Shown here: positions 1 through 21,578 of the stretch, in pieces
Position numbering within the stretch: the stretch's first letter is position 1
Layout: the number at the start of each line of letters is the position of its first letter
NCBI GenBank assembly: GCA_026929865.2
Contig: CM049403.1
Coordinates: forward strand, 4,581,501 to 4,645,500
Reading direction: 5' to 3'
From: Hyperoplus lanceolatus
Taxonomy: Eukaryota; Chordata; Actinopteri; Uranoscopiformes; Ammodytidae
DNA length: 64,000 nucleotides
Position numbers and translations under genes: made by a program
The notes under the pieces: model-generated
Told to the model about the DNA's origin: nothing
The model's input: the letters and a program-made list of their open reading frames with translations, nothing else
The model's database searches: none

Positions 1-1699
1 GTTTTTAACACTAGCTGAAATAACATTAACCTTTTTTACCGAGGCGAGATGACTGACATTAACAGTGGTGAAAAAAACACTCCCGTTTGGTCCCTCGGAT
101 TCGAATGGACTCCTCGCCTCGACGTGGAAAAGTGAAAGATCATGTCTGCTTTTTTTCTTATCCGAGCTTTCCCCCTGTTCCACGCTATTAATATTTCATC
201 TTAAAGTTCAGTGCTTTCCGGTTCAATAGACAGTAAAATCACTGCAGAATGTGTCTAACACTTTGAGACACATACTGCATTTCTCTATATACTACCTCCT
301 CTCCTCTTCTGTTCACTTTATCTCCCTCTGCCTTACTTCTCTTTTCAGTGACAGTCTCTGCCTACCCCGCCATTCATCTTAATGTTTAAAGCCCCCCCTC
401 TCTCTTCTCGTGTTGATATATTGTGCCTGCTGCAATACGGAGCTTTTATAGTCGCAATTTCATATTTCCAAATGCCGGCGGTGGGTTATTTATTTACTGA
501 TATCTGACTCTATCTCTCCCCCACTACCGTACCTCGCCACCTTACTCTCTAGGTCATTATTTTCAGACAATAATGCCAGGATTTAAGCAAACGGCTCATT
601 TAGTATGCTCTTTGGATGCGGGGGTGGGGGTGAGCGATCTTCATGATGTGGGGGGGATTTGGAATGATTAACAGTTGGGCGAGGTATGGTAGCGCCTTCT
701 GTGAAAATGAAAGCATTTCTCAGGATTTGCAGCCATGTGCAAGCATAGTGATGGAGAGGGTTGTCATGTGATGCCAAGTAGATGATATGACCCACCGCCA
801 CAGATCACCGGCTTGCCTAAGTGGACAGGCCTCTAATCAAAGCACAACAGGAACATAAGGACCAGATTAACTACTACTCGGGTGAAAAGCTTCAATTCTC
901 CGTTCAATGAAAACAAACTCTTGTGTCATTAATAAGGGAACGGAGCGGAGAACTCTCAATTGGTTGGGAGGCTGTGCAGTTTTAATGTAGCTGTATGTTT
1001 CAAACAGCGATGGGATAATAAGAGTAGGTTGGTGTTGTTTTTCTGTCTAGAGATTAAACAAAGAAACTAGGCTTACAATTGCTTTCATTGTCAACTGTTT
1101 ACCGATCTGCAAAAAGTCATTGAAAAGATGATTTTTTTCTTAGACAACGTTGAGATATAGTTTCAATGTGAATGGTGAAAAGACGTCTTTCTTGGGCTGT
1201 TGAGAACACATCTAGTCATCTACAAAAGTACGTCCAACATGTTCGAAAATCAAAATGTTCACAATGTTGTGGTCGGAGATGGGCTAAATTTGAACCAAAG
1301 CAGACACACTAAACAGCATAGCCCAGTTTTCAACAACTATTGTGTGCTAAATAAAGACTAAAGGGTTAGTGATTAAAAAAGCTGTTCACAAATTCCCAGA
1401 ACCCGAAGAGATGTGTATATATTGTTTAATGTATACAACCAACAAACTGAGCAGTCATCAAATAGTTGATTTATTTTCTGTCAGCTGAATATTTAAAAAA
1501 AAATCTACTAATTGTTTCAGCACAGAAAAGAGAAAATGCTAAGACAACTTTGAGTAGGCTATAGTGTTACCGTAGTAGCATTACATTTAGTTGTAAATTA
1601 TACCTTTGGAATAATTATACCTTAATTCAATTGATTGTACTGTATATTTATCTGATTGTACGGTGTCCTTGAGAGTCGTGAAAGGTGCCTTTAAATAAA

Positions 1700-1774
<75 letters not shown>

Positions 1775-2303
1775 CCTATGCAAATAAATAATGCATTTAA
1801 ACATTCTGCCAAAGCTATTATGAGGCTTCAGCAGTCTCACGTTTTGTCATAATAAGTGGAAATCTTGAAAAAAGTTTTTTTAGTATTAAATAAAATCCCT
1901 TTGTTGTGTCACTATCTCTGCACTGCAGCTCAGCCAGGGGGGAAAATGTGCTGTCACTTTGGAACACACTCACTGGATATGATTTGATAACTAGCTTCAG
2001 CTAACCTTAGAATGTACTTTCAAATAGTTAGACTTTGTCCCCTTATCTCTATATGAGGAAGGACATTAGACTTGACAAAAATGTGAACCAAATCTTTTGA
2101 ACTTGTGTCCATGAAATTTGTGCATGAACAGCCACAACTTGGTGCTTTTTGAAATTTTAAAATTGGGCCCGACAGCATTGTGCTGCTGTAGCTTGTGTGG
2201 GTGGTTTTTATTTAGCCTCATTAGCATTCAGCAGCCAGTGTACTGAAGTCAGAACTACTGTAGGCTAACTAGGGCTGTTCCTTGGTTAAATCTTGTGTTG
2301 CAG
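1..2303 (+). other. Intron DNA upstream of first visible cadherin exon
   Basis: No exon with homology that I can recognise is present here. The stretch is AT-rich and probably belongs to an intron of the cadherin gene, because the first exon at 2304 starts in the middle of a codon behind a TTGTGTTGCAG acceptor. It holds a LINE-type 3' tail with a (TTA)n run near 1650-1775, and otherwise only short low-complexity tracts. Short open frames here have no family features. Confidence 0.6.
1650..1776 (+). repeat. LINE/SINE-type 3' tail ending in (TTA)n
   Basis: The words GGTGTCCTTGAGAGTCGTGAAAGG and a TAAATAAAATTTATTATTA end are followed by about 23 TTA/ATT units. This tail layout (a GTCCTTGAG...GAAAGGCGC-like block, an AAATAAAAT box, then a 3-bp microsatellite) is common at the 3' ends of L2-type LINEs and the SINEs that borrow their tails in fish. 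Only the tail is present. The family name is inferred from memory. Confidence 0.55.
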
Positions 2304-11407
<9,104 letters not shown>

Positions 11408-11428
11408 ACGACTGCAAAAAAAAAATCA

Positions 11429-11434
11429 AATAAA
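11429..11434 (+). terminator. Candidate poly(A) signal for the cadherin, at a MITE junction
   Basis: AATAAA lies 22 bases after the stop codon. Its last bases TAAA are also the first bases of the MITE at 11431, so the hexamer was formed or kept at the insertion border. Another AATAAA is present at about 11895-11900. Which one is used cannot be told. Confidence 0.4.
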
Positions 11435-11820
11435 GCTTCAGTGCGTAACTTTTTCATATAAAGGAATTTCGGTTACGTTCAAGCCGTCACCAAAACGAGT
11501 TGATACAAGGTTGATGAAGCCTATCAGCTACACAAAACTCTCTCTGTGTTTCTCAGTATATGGCAGCGTTTACAAACTGGTGTCCCCCGTCCCCCCCCAA
11601 CCCCGTCGGACACTGGCACTGGAGCTCAAGAAGCGCCCACGAAATGTTTCAGTTGTTGATTCTACTGCTAAGAAAAAACCTGGACGTGCAGCATTCCAGG
11701 TTAATAAAATCCATACGCAATCACACCGAAGGCTTACCTCATGTGAATGCGCCGACAGTGTTGTTGTAATTACTCGAAATTCCTCATGGGTGGCGACACA
11801 AGTTACGCACTATAGCTTTA
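11431..11820 (+). mobile_element. MITE, family A copy 2, directly after the cadherin stop codon
   Basis: The left end is TAAAGCTTCAGTGCGTAACTT. The right end is AGTTACGCACTATAGCTTTA, its inverted match. The interior matches copy 1 at 5984-6321 (CTGTG-TTTC, GAAGCGCCCACGAAATGTTTC). It lies within the probable 3'UTR. Confidence 0.82.
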
Positions 11821-13532
11821 AAGGGGGGAGGACTCTTTTGAGAGTAATGGATTTGAAACTCAGTAGACGGTGGGTGGCAAAATACACTCCATACAATAAA
11901 CCTCTGACTGAAATACTCTTGCCCTGCGTCCCCTCCCTGGAGGCCAACAATGTAGGAAGGCTTGGTGGTGGAATCAATGCACGGCGTATAGTTTTCACCT
12001 CCACTGTGTTTATAAGACGCATATGGAAACTGTCACTTTTCACACTGCTCTGGTAGCCGGTATTAATAATGCACATGGGCTTTCAAAGCTAAAGTTATGA
12101 AAAATTAACTTATTTGAAATATTGATTCCAAAAGCCTTGAAAGCTTAGCTGCATTGTTAGAAAATAGGTCTCATCAAATATTGACCGGGATTGTGATATT
12201 TAATATTGATAGTTTAATAGGGGCACACTCGCTGGAAAGAAATCCTTTTTGAATTTGAATTTTTTTACATCTGAAAGCGGAGAGTTTTTAAAACCCCACA
12301 CATTACTTTGCTGCAGGGGGCCACATGTTCACAGAGCCTCTCCCGTGAGTCAAAGTGTATTATACAGTATATTTGTCTTCTGTAGACTTGCCCCCTCCAG
12401 CAAGTAGTCACTGTTCTCACTATGCAAATTTGCACACAGGTAGAAACGATTACATTGTCACTGTCTAAGACGTGTGTACTGTTGTGAAAGTACAGTAAAA
12501 TAATGTCCATATGTAGATATAAAAATTCAACTTCTGCTTGAGTGGTTATTGCTCAAAAGTGTACAATCTTTTTTAGGAAGGGTGGGGGGGGGTGCTATTT
12601 ATTTTTCTGGAATCCACACAGGAAATGAAGCATCTACTTTTCCCTTATTAAAATGTGTAATGAGTTAGGCTAATCATTTCACCCACACGGAATTATTTAT
12701 AATTCAACTGTTGCGTTTGCGTTTAGAAATTATCTCCAGCGGCTTATTTGTGTGCCACCACGTTTTTAAAGAGACACAATTAGACAAAATTAGGCTAAAA
12801 CGGCGTTACGCAACGTAGCATACCCAGGCATTGTTGCATGTGATGAGAGGCAGCTGCGAAATAATCACTGACTTTTAAGACGGTTGTTATTCGTGTTAGT
12901 CAGGCAATCAAAACCACTGTGACTCACTCCTGTGGCTATTTCAAAGCTCATCTAATATTCAGGAGGTATCGGGAGGAGATTTATTTTTAAATCATCAATT
13001 GTTTTTCGACTGTCTCCAATTACTTTCCGCTTTCGATATTGTCTCTAACGAGGAGGGTGAGGGGGGGCGGGGGGGGTGGGTTACTATAGGTCTTAATCAG
13101 CTTAATCAGATATGACGGAAAATCTATGGCGTCCTGACAAGAAAGTTGAGTCCTTTAAATAAATACTGGACACCTCAGGCGAGAAAAATTAAAATGCAGG
13201 GGGAATAAGGAAGGACTGGGATATTACATCAAAGTGCCAAATTTGTAGCTACTCATCACCGCGCTGCATCTGTGTGACAGTACACTGTGGGTAACACCTG
13301 ACTGCTGCAGAAAATTGTGCAAATTGATAAAGACAAAAAAAAAGTCACCCCCTGGAGAAAAGGGGACAGATTTTATTCAACAATAAACTAAATATAGAGA
13401 CAACAAGATAGGATGTGGGGGAAATGTTCTGTTGTTAGCACTTACCACAAAGGGTAGGACCAAAATAGAGTTACAGTCAAAATTGAAATATGTTTGAAAT
13501 TCAAATGTTTAATTTTAAAAAGGGCATGTTAC

Positions 13533-13628
<96 letters not shown>

Positions 13629-14315
13629 TGAAAGAGTGCTGTGAAGAAGAGGACAGTGGCATCTGTGCAGTCAATGGCAATTTATAGCACAATGGTGCCA
13701 CCTAGAGTTTGAATTGTGGACAGCATCTTTGCCATCAGTGTCACAGCAGCTGTATTAAAGACTGTTTTAGGATGCCTGTTAATCTATCAATGCTAAAGAT
13801 TGTCTGGATTAATTCAATGTTTGGGAAAGTTGTGCAGTACTTGCTGCTATGCCTCACATCCATTTTAAGACTAAGGGACAGTGGGGAAAGGATATGGGGA
13901 AAGTCTGATTAAAAAACTTTTAAATTAAAATGTTTTTTGTGAAGCAGAAATGTGTCATGTTAATTAAAACCTAGATATAGTTCCTGACATCAATGAATGG
14001 TCTCTACATGGTTGTGAACCACTACACACCCTGGTATATCTTAAAGAACAGCTAACAAGGGACTGTACACAAATTTCAATTTTTAAGAAACACAATGGAT
14101 GTTTGTGGTGTATGGTGTATTTCATCATCTCAGTGAGTGACACTTGCCTTTACTTTTTTTCATATATCTTAACAGGTTAGCAGAGTTTCACTATCCTAAA
14201 GTGTCAGTGGCTCTTGGTTCAGTAATAAAGAATGTCTGGGATTTTGAATTATACCAGGCTATAACTTTACTCCTATTATTCAATCTGTTGTGGAATTGGT
14301 TCAATTTGGGCTTTA
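11821..14315. other. Intergenic DNA between cadherin and the SINE
   Basis: No gene is recognised. There is a (CA)n microsatellite at 13537-13626 and a G-run near 13055. The block around 12890-13050 (ATTCAGGAGGTATCGGGAGG, then AT-rich homeobox-like words) looks less repetitive than its surroundings and could be a conserved non-coding element. That is only an impression from sequence texture. Confidence 0.45.
13537..13626. repeat. (CA)n microsatellite
   Basis: This is an uninterrupted CA run of about 45 units. Short frames across it are artefacts of the repeat. Confidence 0.97.
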
Positions 14316-14329
14316 AATTAGAGCACACT

Positions 14330-14514
14330 GGGGCGCCCTTAGCTCAGTTGGTAGGGCGTCCCCCCCATGGGCCTCAGCCAGCAGCGGACCCGGGTTCGAT
14401 TCCAGCCCGTGGTCGTTCTCTGCATGTCACTCCCCTCTCTGCCCCATTTCAACACTGTCTCTACACTATCAATAAAGCATAAAAATGCCAAAAAAAAATA
14501 TATATATATATCTT
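14330..14514 (+). mobile_element. tRNA-derived SINE with 14-bp target-site duplication
   Basis: The head has a pol III A box (TTAGCTCAGTTGGTAGGGCG) and a B box (GGGTTCGATTCC). The body GCATGTCACTCCCCTCTCTGC and the tail CAATAAAGCATAAAAATGCC plus A/TA run follow. This is the layout of a SINE common in percomorph fish. The direct repeat AATTAGAGCACACT at 14316-14329 and 14515-14528 flanks it exactly. The tRNA cloverleaf is degenerate, so this is not a functional tRNA gene. Confidence 0.92.
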
Positions 14515-14528
14515 AATTAGAGCACACT

Positions 14529-15637
14529 ATCTAGAAACACTTTTGGTTAGTGAATGAAATGTGAAATATCTTCCTTCTTTTGTTTTTACATTGGGGATGG
14601 TTTGCGTTTAAAATAAAAATGTCCCCCCTCCTCAGCCCAATCATTTGTGTACAGTCCCTATGTAGGTTTATGTGAAGCTGCCAGTGTTTTAATGCCCTTA
14701 GACTAAGGGGTTCCAAGATTCCTGCTACACAAAATTCAGTTTATTTGTCAGACTTTTATCTAATTTCTCATGAATAACTAAATGTTTACTTCTTAAGGCC
14801 TCTAAAAGTTGTGTAAGTTGCAAGTCAACGTTGCTTTTTTTTAATGGGAGACAAGCCTAAACAGGTTGGGGTAACACTGGACAAACAATGTTGCACACTT
14901 GGGGAAAGCAGAGACACAATCATATATTTTTATTGACTAGCAACTGGTTTACATAGATAGTGATTTGCCCTATTTCAAATGTGTATCTACAAATGCAAGC
15001 AAAAAATACATAACAGACCTGGGGGGACAGAAAGGGACAATAAGGCGTAATGGCCTGCAGGAGGAAGCACAGTCAAAGATCACATTTAAAACCAACAGCA
15101 GTTGAGATATCGTTTTTGAAAACTTTGCACCAGTAAAGAGCACAGATATGGCCTCATGTTGATTCACACATTTTTATGTATATCACATAACGGTCACCAC
15201 AAAGTCATCCAGATTAGACCAATCTCTACATGCCAGAAGGCTGTTGTTCAGTTCTGACTATCACTAACAAATAAATCCTCATGATAACTTGCTTGACCAC
15301 TGATAATTTTTAAAGATTGTACATGTTTTCTACTGCAGACATCACCTCTGGGCCTCATTTTGATTGGAACACATTGAAATCAATCAAATTGGGGGAGGAA
15401 AAAAGTCTGAGCATTTATTTTATTATGTTTGCTGAAAAAAATATATAATTTGTTTAAATATACAGTAGAGTAGAAGTTAAAACATTTATTTTTAAAGGTC
15501 CAATGCAGATTTTTGCTAAATATCCACTTTAATTTTCAAATGATGTCACTTCCTGATTAATTTGGGGAAAAGAACATATTTACATTAGAATATTGCATTG
15601 TGCTTGTTTCCTTTTTTTGAGGCAGCATGGAAATAAG
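14529..15637. other. Intergenic DNA downstream of cltrn
   Basis: This AT-rich DNA shows no exon. It may hold part of the 3'UTR of cltrn, which runs leftward on the - strand, but no convincing - strand poly(A) signal stands out close to 16228. Confidence 0.4.
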
Positions 15638-16002
15638 TTAGCCTGGTCATCGTACTTCATTTCATTTGTACAGAAGGTCTGGAATCGCTCAATTGACAAA
15701 CGTAAACTCACTTTAAGGCTTGTGTCTGTAAAAGTTTCAAACTATTGGATCCGCCCAGTGCCACTCTGGATCTGCCAACCGATTGCATGACGTTTGGTCG
15801 TGGCGTATTTCATGACTGAAATGGCGCACGTGATTGTTATCAGCCACTCCCTCTGCTCGCTGATTGGACCGGTAAAAAATCTACAGGAGAAAACCATAGA
15901 TAGTATATAAAAGGAGGAAAAACCCTTGAATATACCGCGGACCCAGACATTGACCCACCCAGAAAATTGAGCGGAAGTGGGTAGGTGGGCGGTGCGAGGC
16001 TA
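15638..16002. mobile_element. Inverted-repeat element, family D (TAGCCTGG ends), copy 1
   Basis: The left end is TTAGCCTGGTCATCG. The right end is GGGCGGTGCGAGGCTA. It shares CATCGTACTTCATTTCATTTGTACAGAAGG with the 96-bp copy at 25032-25127. It lies in the probable 3' flank of cltrn. Confidence 0.65.
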
Positions 16003-16227
16003 GAAATAAGCGGCATTGAGAACAACCTCTACAAAATAGGAAAAAAAAATCATGGAAAATGTATTCAAATCATTTCAATATCAAAACGTATGATTAACAA
16101 CGTACAAATGATTTTGCAGGTGCAATATTACAGTGCAACAGTAAGTCCACCCAGAGCGGCCTGATAACCTTGTTTTTTGTTTCCCATCTTATGGCTTAAT
16201 ATGTGGAAGAGTTTTCATAGTTGTGTT

Positions 16228-18858
16228 TCACATCTGTGTATTCCTCTCATCATCTGAGAAGGACATGTTGTACACGCCATCACGCGTAGCTCCATTCTCC
16301 GTCGTTTTCACCCTTGTCTCTTCTTCAATGACATCCAGAGTTTTCTCATTCTTTTTGCTGGAACCAAAAAAAGCCAGACACAAGATTTAGACAAGTTTGG
16401 TTAAATGTGCTACGAGGAACTTTTAAATATTTCTGAAACCGTCAAATTTCTCTCCTATGATGGTCATATATTACATGTAACAGCAAATGAGACCATCAGT
16501 GCAAAGAATGCTATTTTCATGTAGTTTTTCTTAATGCCTTTGTCATGAGTTTCGCTCACCCAGGAACTACATCTGGCGTAGGAAAAAAACACTAACACAA
16601 ACTGAAAGTTCCTTGGAGCTCCTTTAATCATATTTGGCTCCAATCATCGGCTTACCTTCTTCTTTGGCGTACAGAGGCCACGAGCAGAACAACGATGCCT
16701 GCGCCCACTAGTCCCATGACCACCCCAAATGCAATGAGCCAGGGAGGGGTGTCTGGGTTGAGCGGGGCCGTCAGGGTGGGAGCGATGCCGATAAACTCCA
16801 GAGTTTTATCAGTTAGCATGAAGGCACTGTTGATGCGATTCCTGGACTTTCTGTTGGAAAAGTTTTAAAATAAATGATTTAAAATGTATCAAATCATTGT
16901 TAAAACTGAGTTGATTCAGGCCGAGACCAACATCTACTGTATCTGCTTGTCACAAGTCAAAATGGTGCTTGCGTGTATTGACGCTACAGTTACGGATGAA
17001 ATAATTTCTCCATTCTGGAATTACTCATCCAGGCCCAGGGAGGGGCAGTGATTAGACTTAAATATTTGTTTCCATTTTCTACAAATGTGTCACACGCTTT
17101 TCGTTATTCCAGTAAATACAGAACAATATGTTGCAACTCACAATCAGCACTTATAGTGGATAAGCGAAAGGGGATATTTTAACCTAACCAGCCAAAATCT
17201 AAAGGTGGTGGGAATCGTCAAGGGATCTCTATGACCAAGAGATAACTATTTATTGCTTTTCTAGATCCAAATTGTTAATAACGACTTTCTCTGCAGGAAC
17301 AGGTTTGAACACTGTATTGTCAGTGTAACTCTAAATGCCAGAGTTGAACTTGACCTCTGATTTCTTTTTAGGATTACACCAATAAAAAAAAGAAAGTTTG
17401 GTAACACTTTACAATAAGGTACATTAATAAACTGTTAGTAGATGCTTAGTTATTGTTTAATACACATTAACGTTGCATTAAGTAACTGTTTATTACTGGT
17501 AAGTTAATGCCCAAGAAGTCTTAACTAAGCATAAATGAACTGTTGTGCTTAATGTTTTAACTAGTTACTGGTAAACCAAGCATTAAATAACCGTTAATAA
17601 TGAAGCATTTACAGTAAGCTAATGCGTAATAAGCATGAACTACACATTAACAAACCGTTTTTAGCATTAGCTAAGAGTTCATTCATGTACCCTTATTGTA
17701 ACGTGTTACCAAAAGACTGTATATGCATGTGATTACCTGACTGCCTCCTCCACATCTTCTTTATTAACAAGGACAGACGTGTTGAGAGGTGATGTCACCA
17801 CAAACCAGAAGGACACTCTGGGAGTCTCATCACACACCACGATGTTTGACACACTGGGGAAGTTTCAAAAAGAAAAGACCATGTCAGCTGTTCACAAGCC
17901 ATGATTCACTCATTCTATTGGATGGTAAAAGGTGATGATGTATTATGAACACACACACAAGTATCTTTATTCTTGGTATGTTTTTTTTTGTTTTTCGATA
18001 GATTTTTCTTACTCAAATTCCTGGTCGCCAAAGTGACTCCTCATTGCGAAAGCCAAGGTTGCTCGGAAAAGGAACATTTCATTTTCATTCCAACCGTACT
18101 GCAACGATAACAACAACAGTACATGAGCTGCTGCCAGGAAAAGGCCTTCAAGGTTAACTTATCGCCACATGGACCTTGTCCTGGTAGTAAGACACTCACA
18201 CGCACTTTGAGTGAATTCAGCATTTTACTTATACTTATACTTTCTAGTGCTAGTTAGCTGCATGAATGATCAGTCGACTGGGGAAATATATGTTTCCTTA
18301 TCAGAAGAGTGTATCTCATCGTAAGGACTTCAAAACATTGCATACGTTATTTATGGCCTGATGGTTTTTAATATTCAAATGTATGTACAGAACGTACTGC
18401 TTGATCTCCCAGGGCGGTTTTGATGCTGAGTCGAACTTTGTAGCCATCTGAAGCATCTGTGAAGATAAAACATATTTAAATTTTGTGTGTCAGCTCTGTC
18501 AGCTGTTTCCTCTGTAGAGCTGAAGAGAGAGAGATGGCATACGGAACAGCATGTGTTTTCAAGAAAAAACAGCTGACGTCAAACGGAGGCCGTCGTCTCG
18601 AGGCAAAACATTTGAGATATGTCTCTAATCCGACTGAGTTTTCAGATTTGGAGCTGCGTGCCACACTTGAGAGGCAACAAAGAAACCCAGCCAAACAGTA
18701 ACAAGGCCTGAGTTGGTATCTTAGAAGAAATACAATGTAGCTTACAAATAAGGTTTTTTGACATTTGAAGGTATTAGGTATGGTCACTTACCTGGCGTGC
18801 AGAGCTGTTGTGCCAAAGCAGACGACAAACAGAGCAGGAGAAAGACCTTTTCCAACAT
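16228..18858 (-). CDS. cltrn: Collectrin (transmembrane protein 27), complete, six exons
   Basis: Collectrin is a single-pass type I membrane protein related to the C-terminal part of ACE2. In vertebrate kidney and gut it helps SLC6-type neutral amino-acid transporters reach the apical membrane, and it has been linked to insulin granule release. Coding exons on the - strand, in order, are 18792-18858, 18398-18456, 18013-18098, 17737-17853, 16656-16850 and 16228-16357, which total 217 codons plus TGA; human collectrin is 222 residues. Residues 1-17 form a signal peptide ([17 protein letters not shown]). The collectrin domain shows [28 protein letters not shown] and [18 protein letters not shown]95 is a glycosylation sequon. 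The membrane helix is at about 147-170 ([18 protein letters not shown]). The cytoplasmic end (RQRRSKKNEK...[11 protein letters not shown]) is slightly short. All phases agree. It lies between the cadherin and reps2, opposite in strand to both. Confidence 0.96.
16401..16626. mobile_element. MITE family C, short variant, in cltrn last intron
   Basis: The left end is TTAAATGTGCTACGAGGAAC. The right end is AAAGTTCCTTGGAGCTCCTTTAA, its inverted match. The interior AACAGCAAATGAGACCATCAG and GTGCAAAGAATGCTATTTT is shared with 60974-61237 and with a fragment at 37935-38010. Confidence 0.85.
17397..17713. mobile_element. MITE with TTTGGTAACACTTTACAATAAGG ends, in cltrn intron
   Basis: The left end TTTGGTAACACTTTACAATA is mirrored by TATTGTAACGTGTTACCAAA at the right. 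The interior is made of repeated ACATTAA/TTAATG and AGTTACTGGTAA-like words, giving a foldback structure. I recall this terminal sequence as frequent in teleost introns. There is no coding capacity. Confidence 0.82.
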
Positions 18859-18990
18859 TTTCCTCCCAGAGAACAAGACAAGTAAAATAATATACAGGCT
18901 CAGGTGAAACTCCCAGGGATCTGTGATTTAAAGGGAGTCAGCAGTGGACCATCATTGGATAAACTCTTTAGTTTAATGGTTAAACCAGGA
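18859..18990 (-). promoter_or_regulatory. Putative cltrn promoter with HNF1-like palindrome
   Basis: Upstream of the collectrin start on the - strand, a perfect palindrome GTTTAA-TGG-TTAAAC lies at 18971-18985, about 115 bases before the ATG. It resembles the HNF1 site GTTAATNATTAAC. A TATA-like CTGTATATTATTTTA lies around 18881-18895. Mammalian collectrin is a known HNF1-alpha target, so the site is plausible but untested. Confidence 0.5.
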
Positions 18991-19082
18991 CACACCTGTC
19001 TCTCCCTCGCATGGAAACTGTAAAGTGGGCGAAAGGGCTGCTGTTTGTTCAAGCTTCCACAGAGCCAGATAGGTTTGCTAAT

Positions 19083-19154
<72 letters not shown>

Positions 19155-19565
19155 CCTTCCAAAGAGAAAAACACCACTTCTGTTGACTCAGCGCGGAGGT
19201 ACAGTGTGTGATAGAGCTCCCCTGTGTGCCAGGCACCTTTATTTTAAGTAGCAATATGTTGCCCTTTATTGTGGTAACACATTCAGTAGATTGTATCCAA
19301 TCAAACTGACTGGAAAAGAGCCACATTAGTTTAGTTAAGACCAGCAGTTGCATTCTATGTACTGACCGATGGGATGCACTGAGTTTAGCACATAGAGACC
19401 CAACCTTGAACATCGTGGACTTGTTTCGCCTTCTGATCACTGCACTCCCTCCCTGTCTCTGCTGAACATCAGGCGTAATCTGTCTTTACAGTTTTAGACA
19501 ATAACTACAATGGTGGTAGTAGACAATGCTTTAAAGTAGGCACAGCTCCTGAGAAGCTACTGTAC
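18991..19565. other. Intergenic DNA upstream of cltrn with (GA)n
   Basis: A (GA)n run occupies about 19083-19147. Otherwise no exon or named repeat is recognised. Confidence 0.6.
19083..19147 (+). repeat. (GA)n microsatellite
   Basis: About 32 uninterrupted GA units. The Arg-Glu and Ser-Leu frames across it are artefacts. Confidence 0.97.
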
Positions 19566-19901
<336 letters not shown>

Positions 19902-19909
19902 GTACATCT

Positions 19910-20170
19910 TGGTTTCAAAGTCTTCATTTGTGCAAACTCTGAAGAAAATCCCCCAAAGTGTTCTTGAGATACTGCGTTCATGACAATGACCTTTGACCCA
20001 TGACCTCAGAAACCCATTCAGTTCCTCCTTGAGTTACAGTGGACGTTCTAGCAAACTTTGAAGAACATCCCTCAAAGTGTTCATGAGAATGATATAATGT
20101 GGCCTACTGTATGTACAGACAACTCAAAAACACAACAACTCCGGCCTTTGGCTATTGCCGGTGCTGAAGC
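19910..20170. repeat. Interspersed repeat, degenerate (also at 61255-61440)
   Basis: The words CCCTCAAAGTGTTC, TTGAGATACTGCGTTCATGA and a TGACAGACAACTCAAAAACA-like end match the block at 61255-61440 (CCCTCGAAGCATTCTTGAGA, GACGGTCAATCGAAAAAACA). No coding frame is seen. I recall such tracts as common in fish genomes. Confidence 0.5.
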
Positions 20171-21570
20171 ATAGAATTCCTCGATAATTGCAAACCAAAT
20201 ATGCCTTCGTAGATCAGCATGTTTCTCTGAACATTCCTCTGCTCTGGAATTGGCCAAAGAAAGGTGAGAAAACCCGGAACAGTAGAATGATCCCATTCCA
20301 TTTAAGTTTTAAATCCAAAGTTAATCATCTATTCTGCTCTGACTATCAGCCTTGCAATTTGGTTAATTGTTCAAGCACTGAGTGCTGGATGCCTGGCAGG
20401 TTGACATCACAGGGCCCTGCTGCTTTCTCATGATAGCAGACCATGTAAAAACCCAGAGCATAATGGACCACAATAAACTGTCAACTTCCTGTACTATAAA
20501 CCATATTTTGCTTCCATAAAATGTCACGAGTGTTTTTCCATAAAACGGGCAACACCCATAGTGCAATAAAAAATACATAACATATTATTAACGATTTACA
20601 GTTCACTAGAAACTCAGTTTAACCATTACCAGCTTTATCATTGTATATACTCAGTTACTGGAAGCAGAAATAGAATCAAAATTATTTCCTGTTGCTATTC
20701 TTTTCTATTAAAAAAAATGAAAAAAGTTCTGCTTATGTAGAAAAACATGATGAAAAAATCAAGTTCCATATCCCATAATGTTAAGAAAAGATCATCATTG
20801 TGAATAGATCTCAACCACGACTAACATCAGGCGTCTTTTTATGTTGGGTTTCTGTTACCGGTGCAAATGGGACAGGGTACTGGTCTGGGTACTATCGTAT
20901 AATTCCTTTTTTCATTGAAAACGGAAAACTTCTGTTGGTTTCAAACCGATAACGGACTGAATTGCTTTTTTTTGTCTGAATCGAAAAACGAACAGAACTG
21001 CCCAATGTGCTCCGTTTTTCGTTTTCGCCGATACCTTTGATCCATTTTCGATTTGAATTGAAGAAGGAAATTACTGCCAGCTGATTCCTTTTTTGATGTT
21101 GTGCTCAAAACGAAAAACCAAGTCACGTGGTGTCAAACAGGAAGGAGGTCCTGTGTCGATACCGTGGTCAAATTGTGTCCTTCAAAATAAGAGTGCATTT
21201 GTAACGCATTGCTATCTGATGTGTGGAAAATGTTTTTTTTTTTTTAATAATGAAGAATAGAGAGCTTTATTTACAAACAGTTTAATATATAGATAGGCTA
21301 TTGTCAAATAGTTATTCATTGTTGACTATATGATGCAGTATAACCAATTGCTAACCCATTGTGTAATTTAAAAGAAAAAAATACTTCAAACAGATAAACA
21401 GCAGTCATGAGAAGATTTTTTTGTTGATGCTGCTCACCTCTCTTCAACTATATTTGTTGACCCAAACAGACGGAAAATTATTTCATTGAACACACACACA
21501 AATAGGCCTAATATCTTTATTTGTGTTAACATTTCAACAATACAATTCTTGAACACATACAGGCCTACTG
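20171..21570. other. Intergenic DNA, nothing recognised
   Basis: This is AT-rich DNA without exon-like frames or copies of the repeat families seen elsewhere in the window. A short self-similar patch (GATAACGGACTG, CGAAAAACGAACAG) near 20930-21120 may be an old repeat. Confidence 0.5.
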
Positions 21571-21578
21571 GTAGAAGC

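Noticed and set aside
13055-13080. Possible G-quadruplex (also 603-655 and 33770-33788)
   Set aside because: G-runs are present but loop structure is irregular and there is no link to a gene feature; too weak to report as a finding.
14335-14420. A tRNA gene, because A and B boxes are present
   Set aside because: The arms do not pair as a tRNA, the body and tail are those of a SINE, and a 14-bp target duplication encloses the whole unit.
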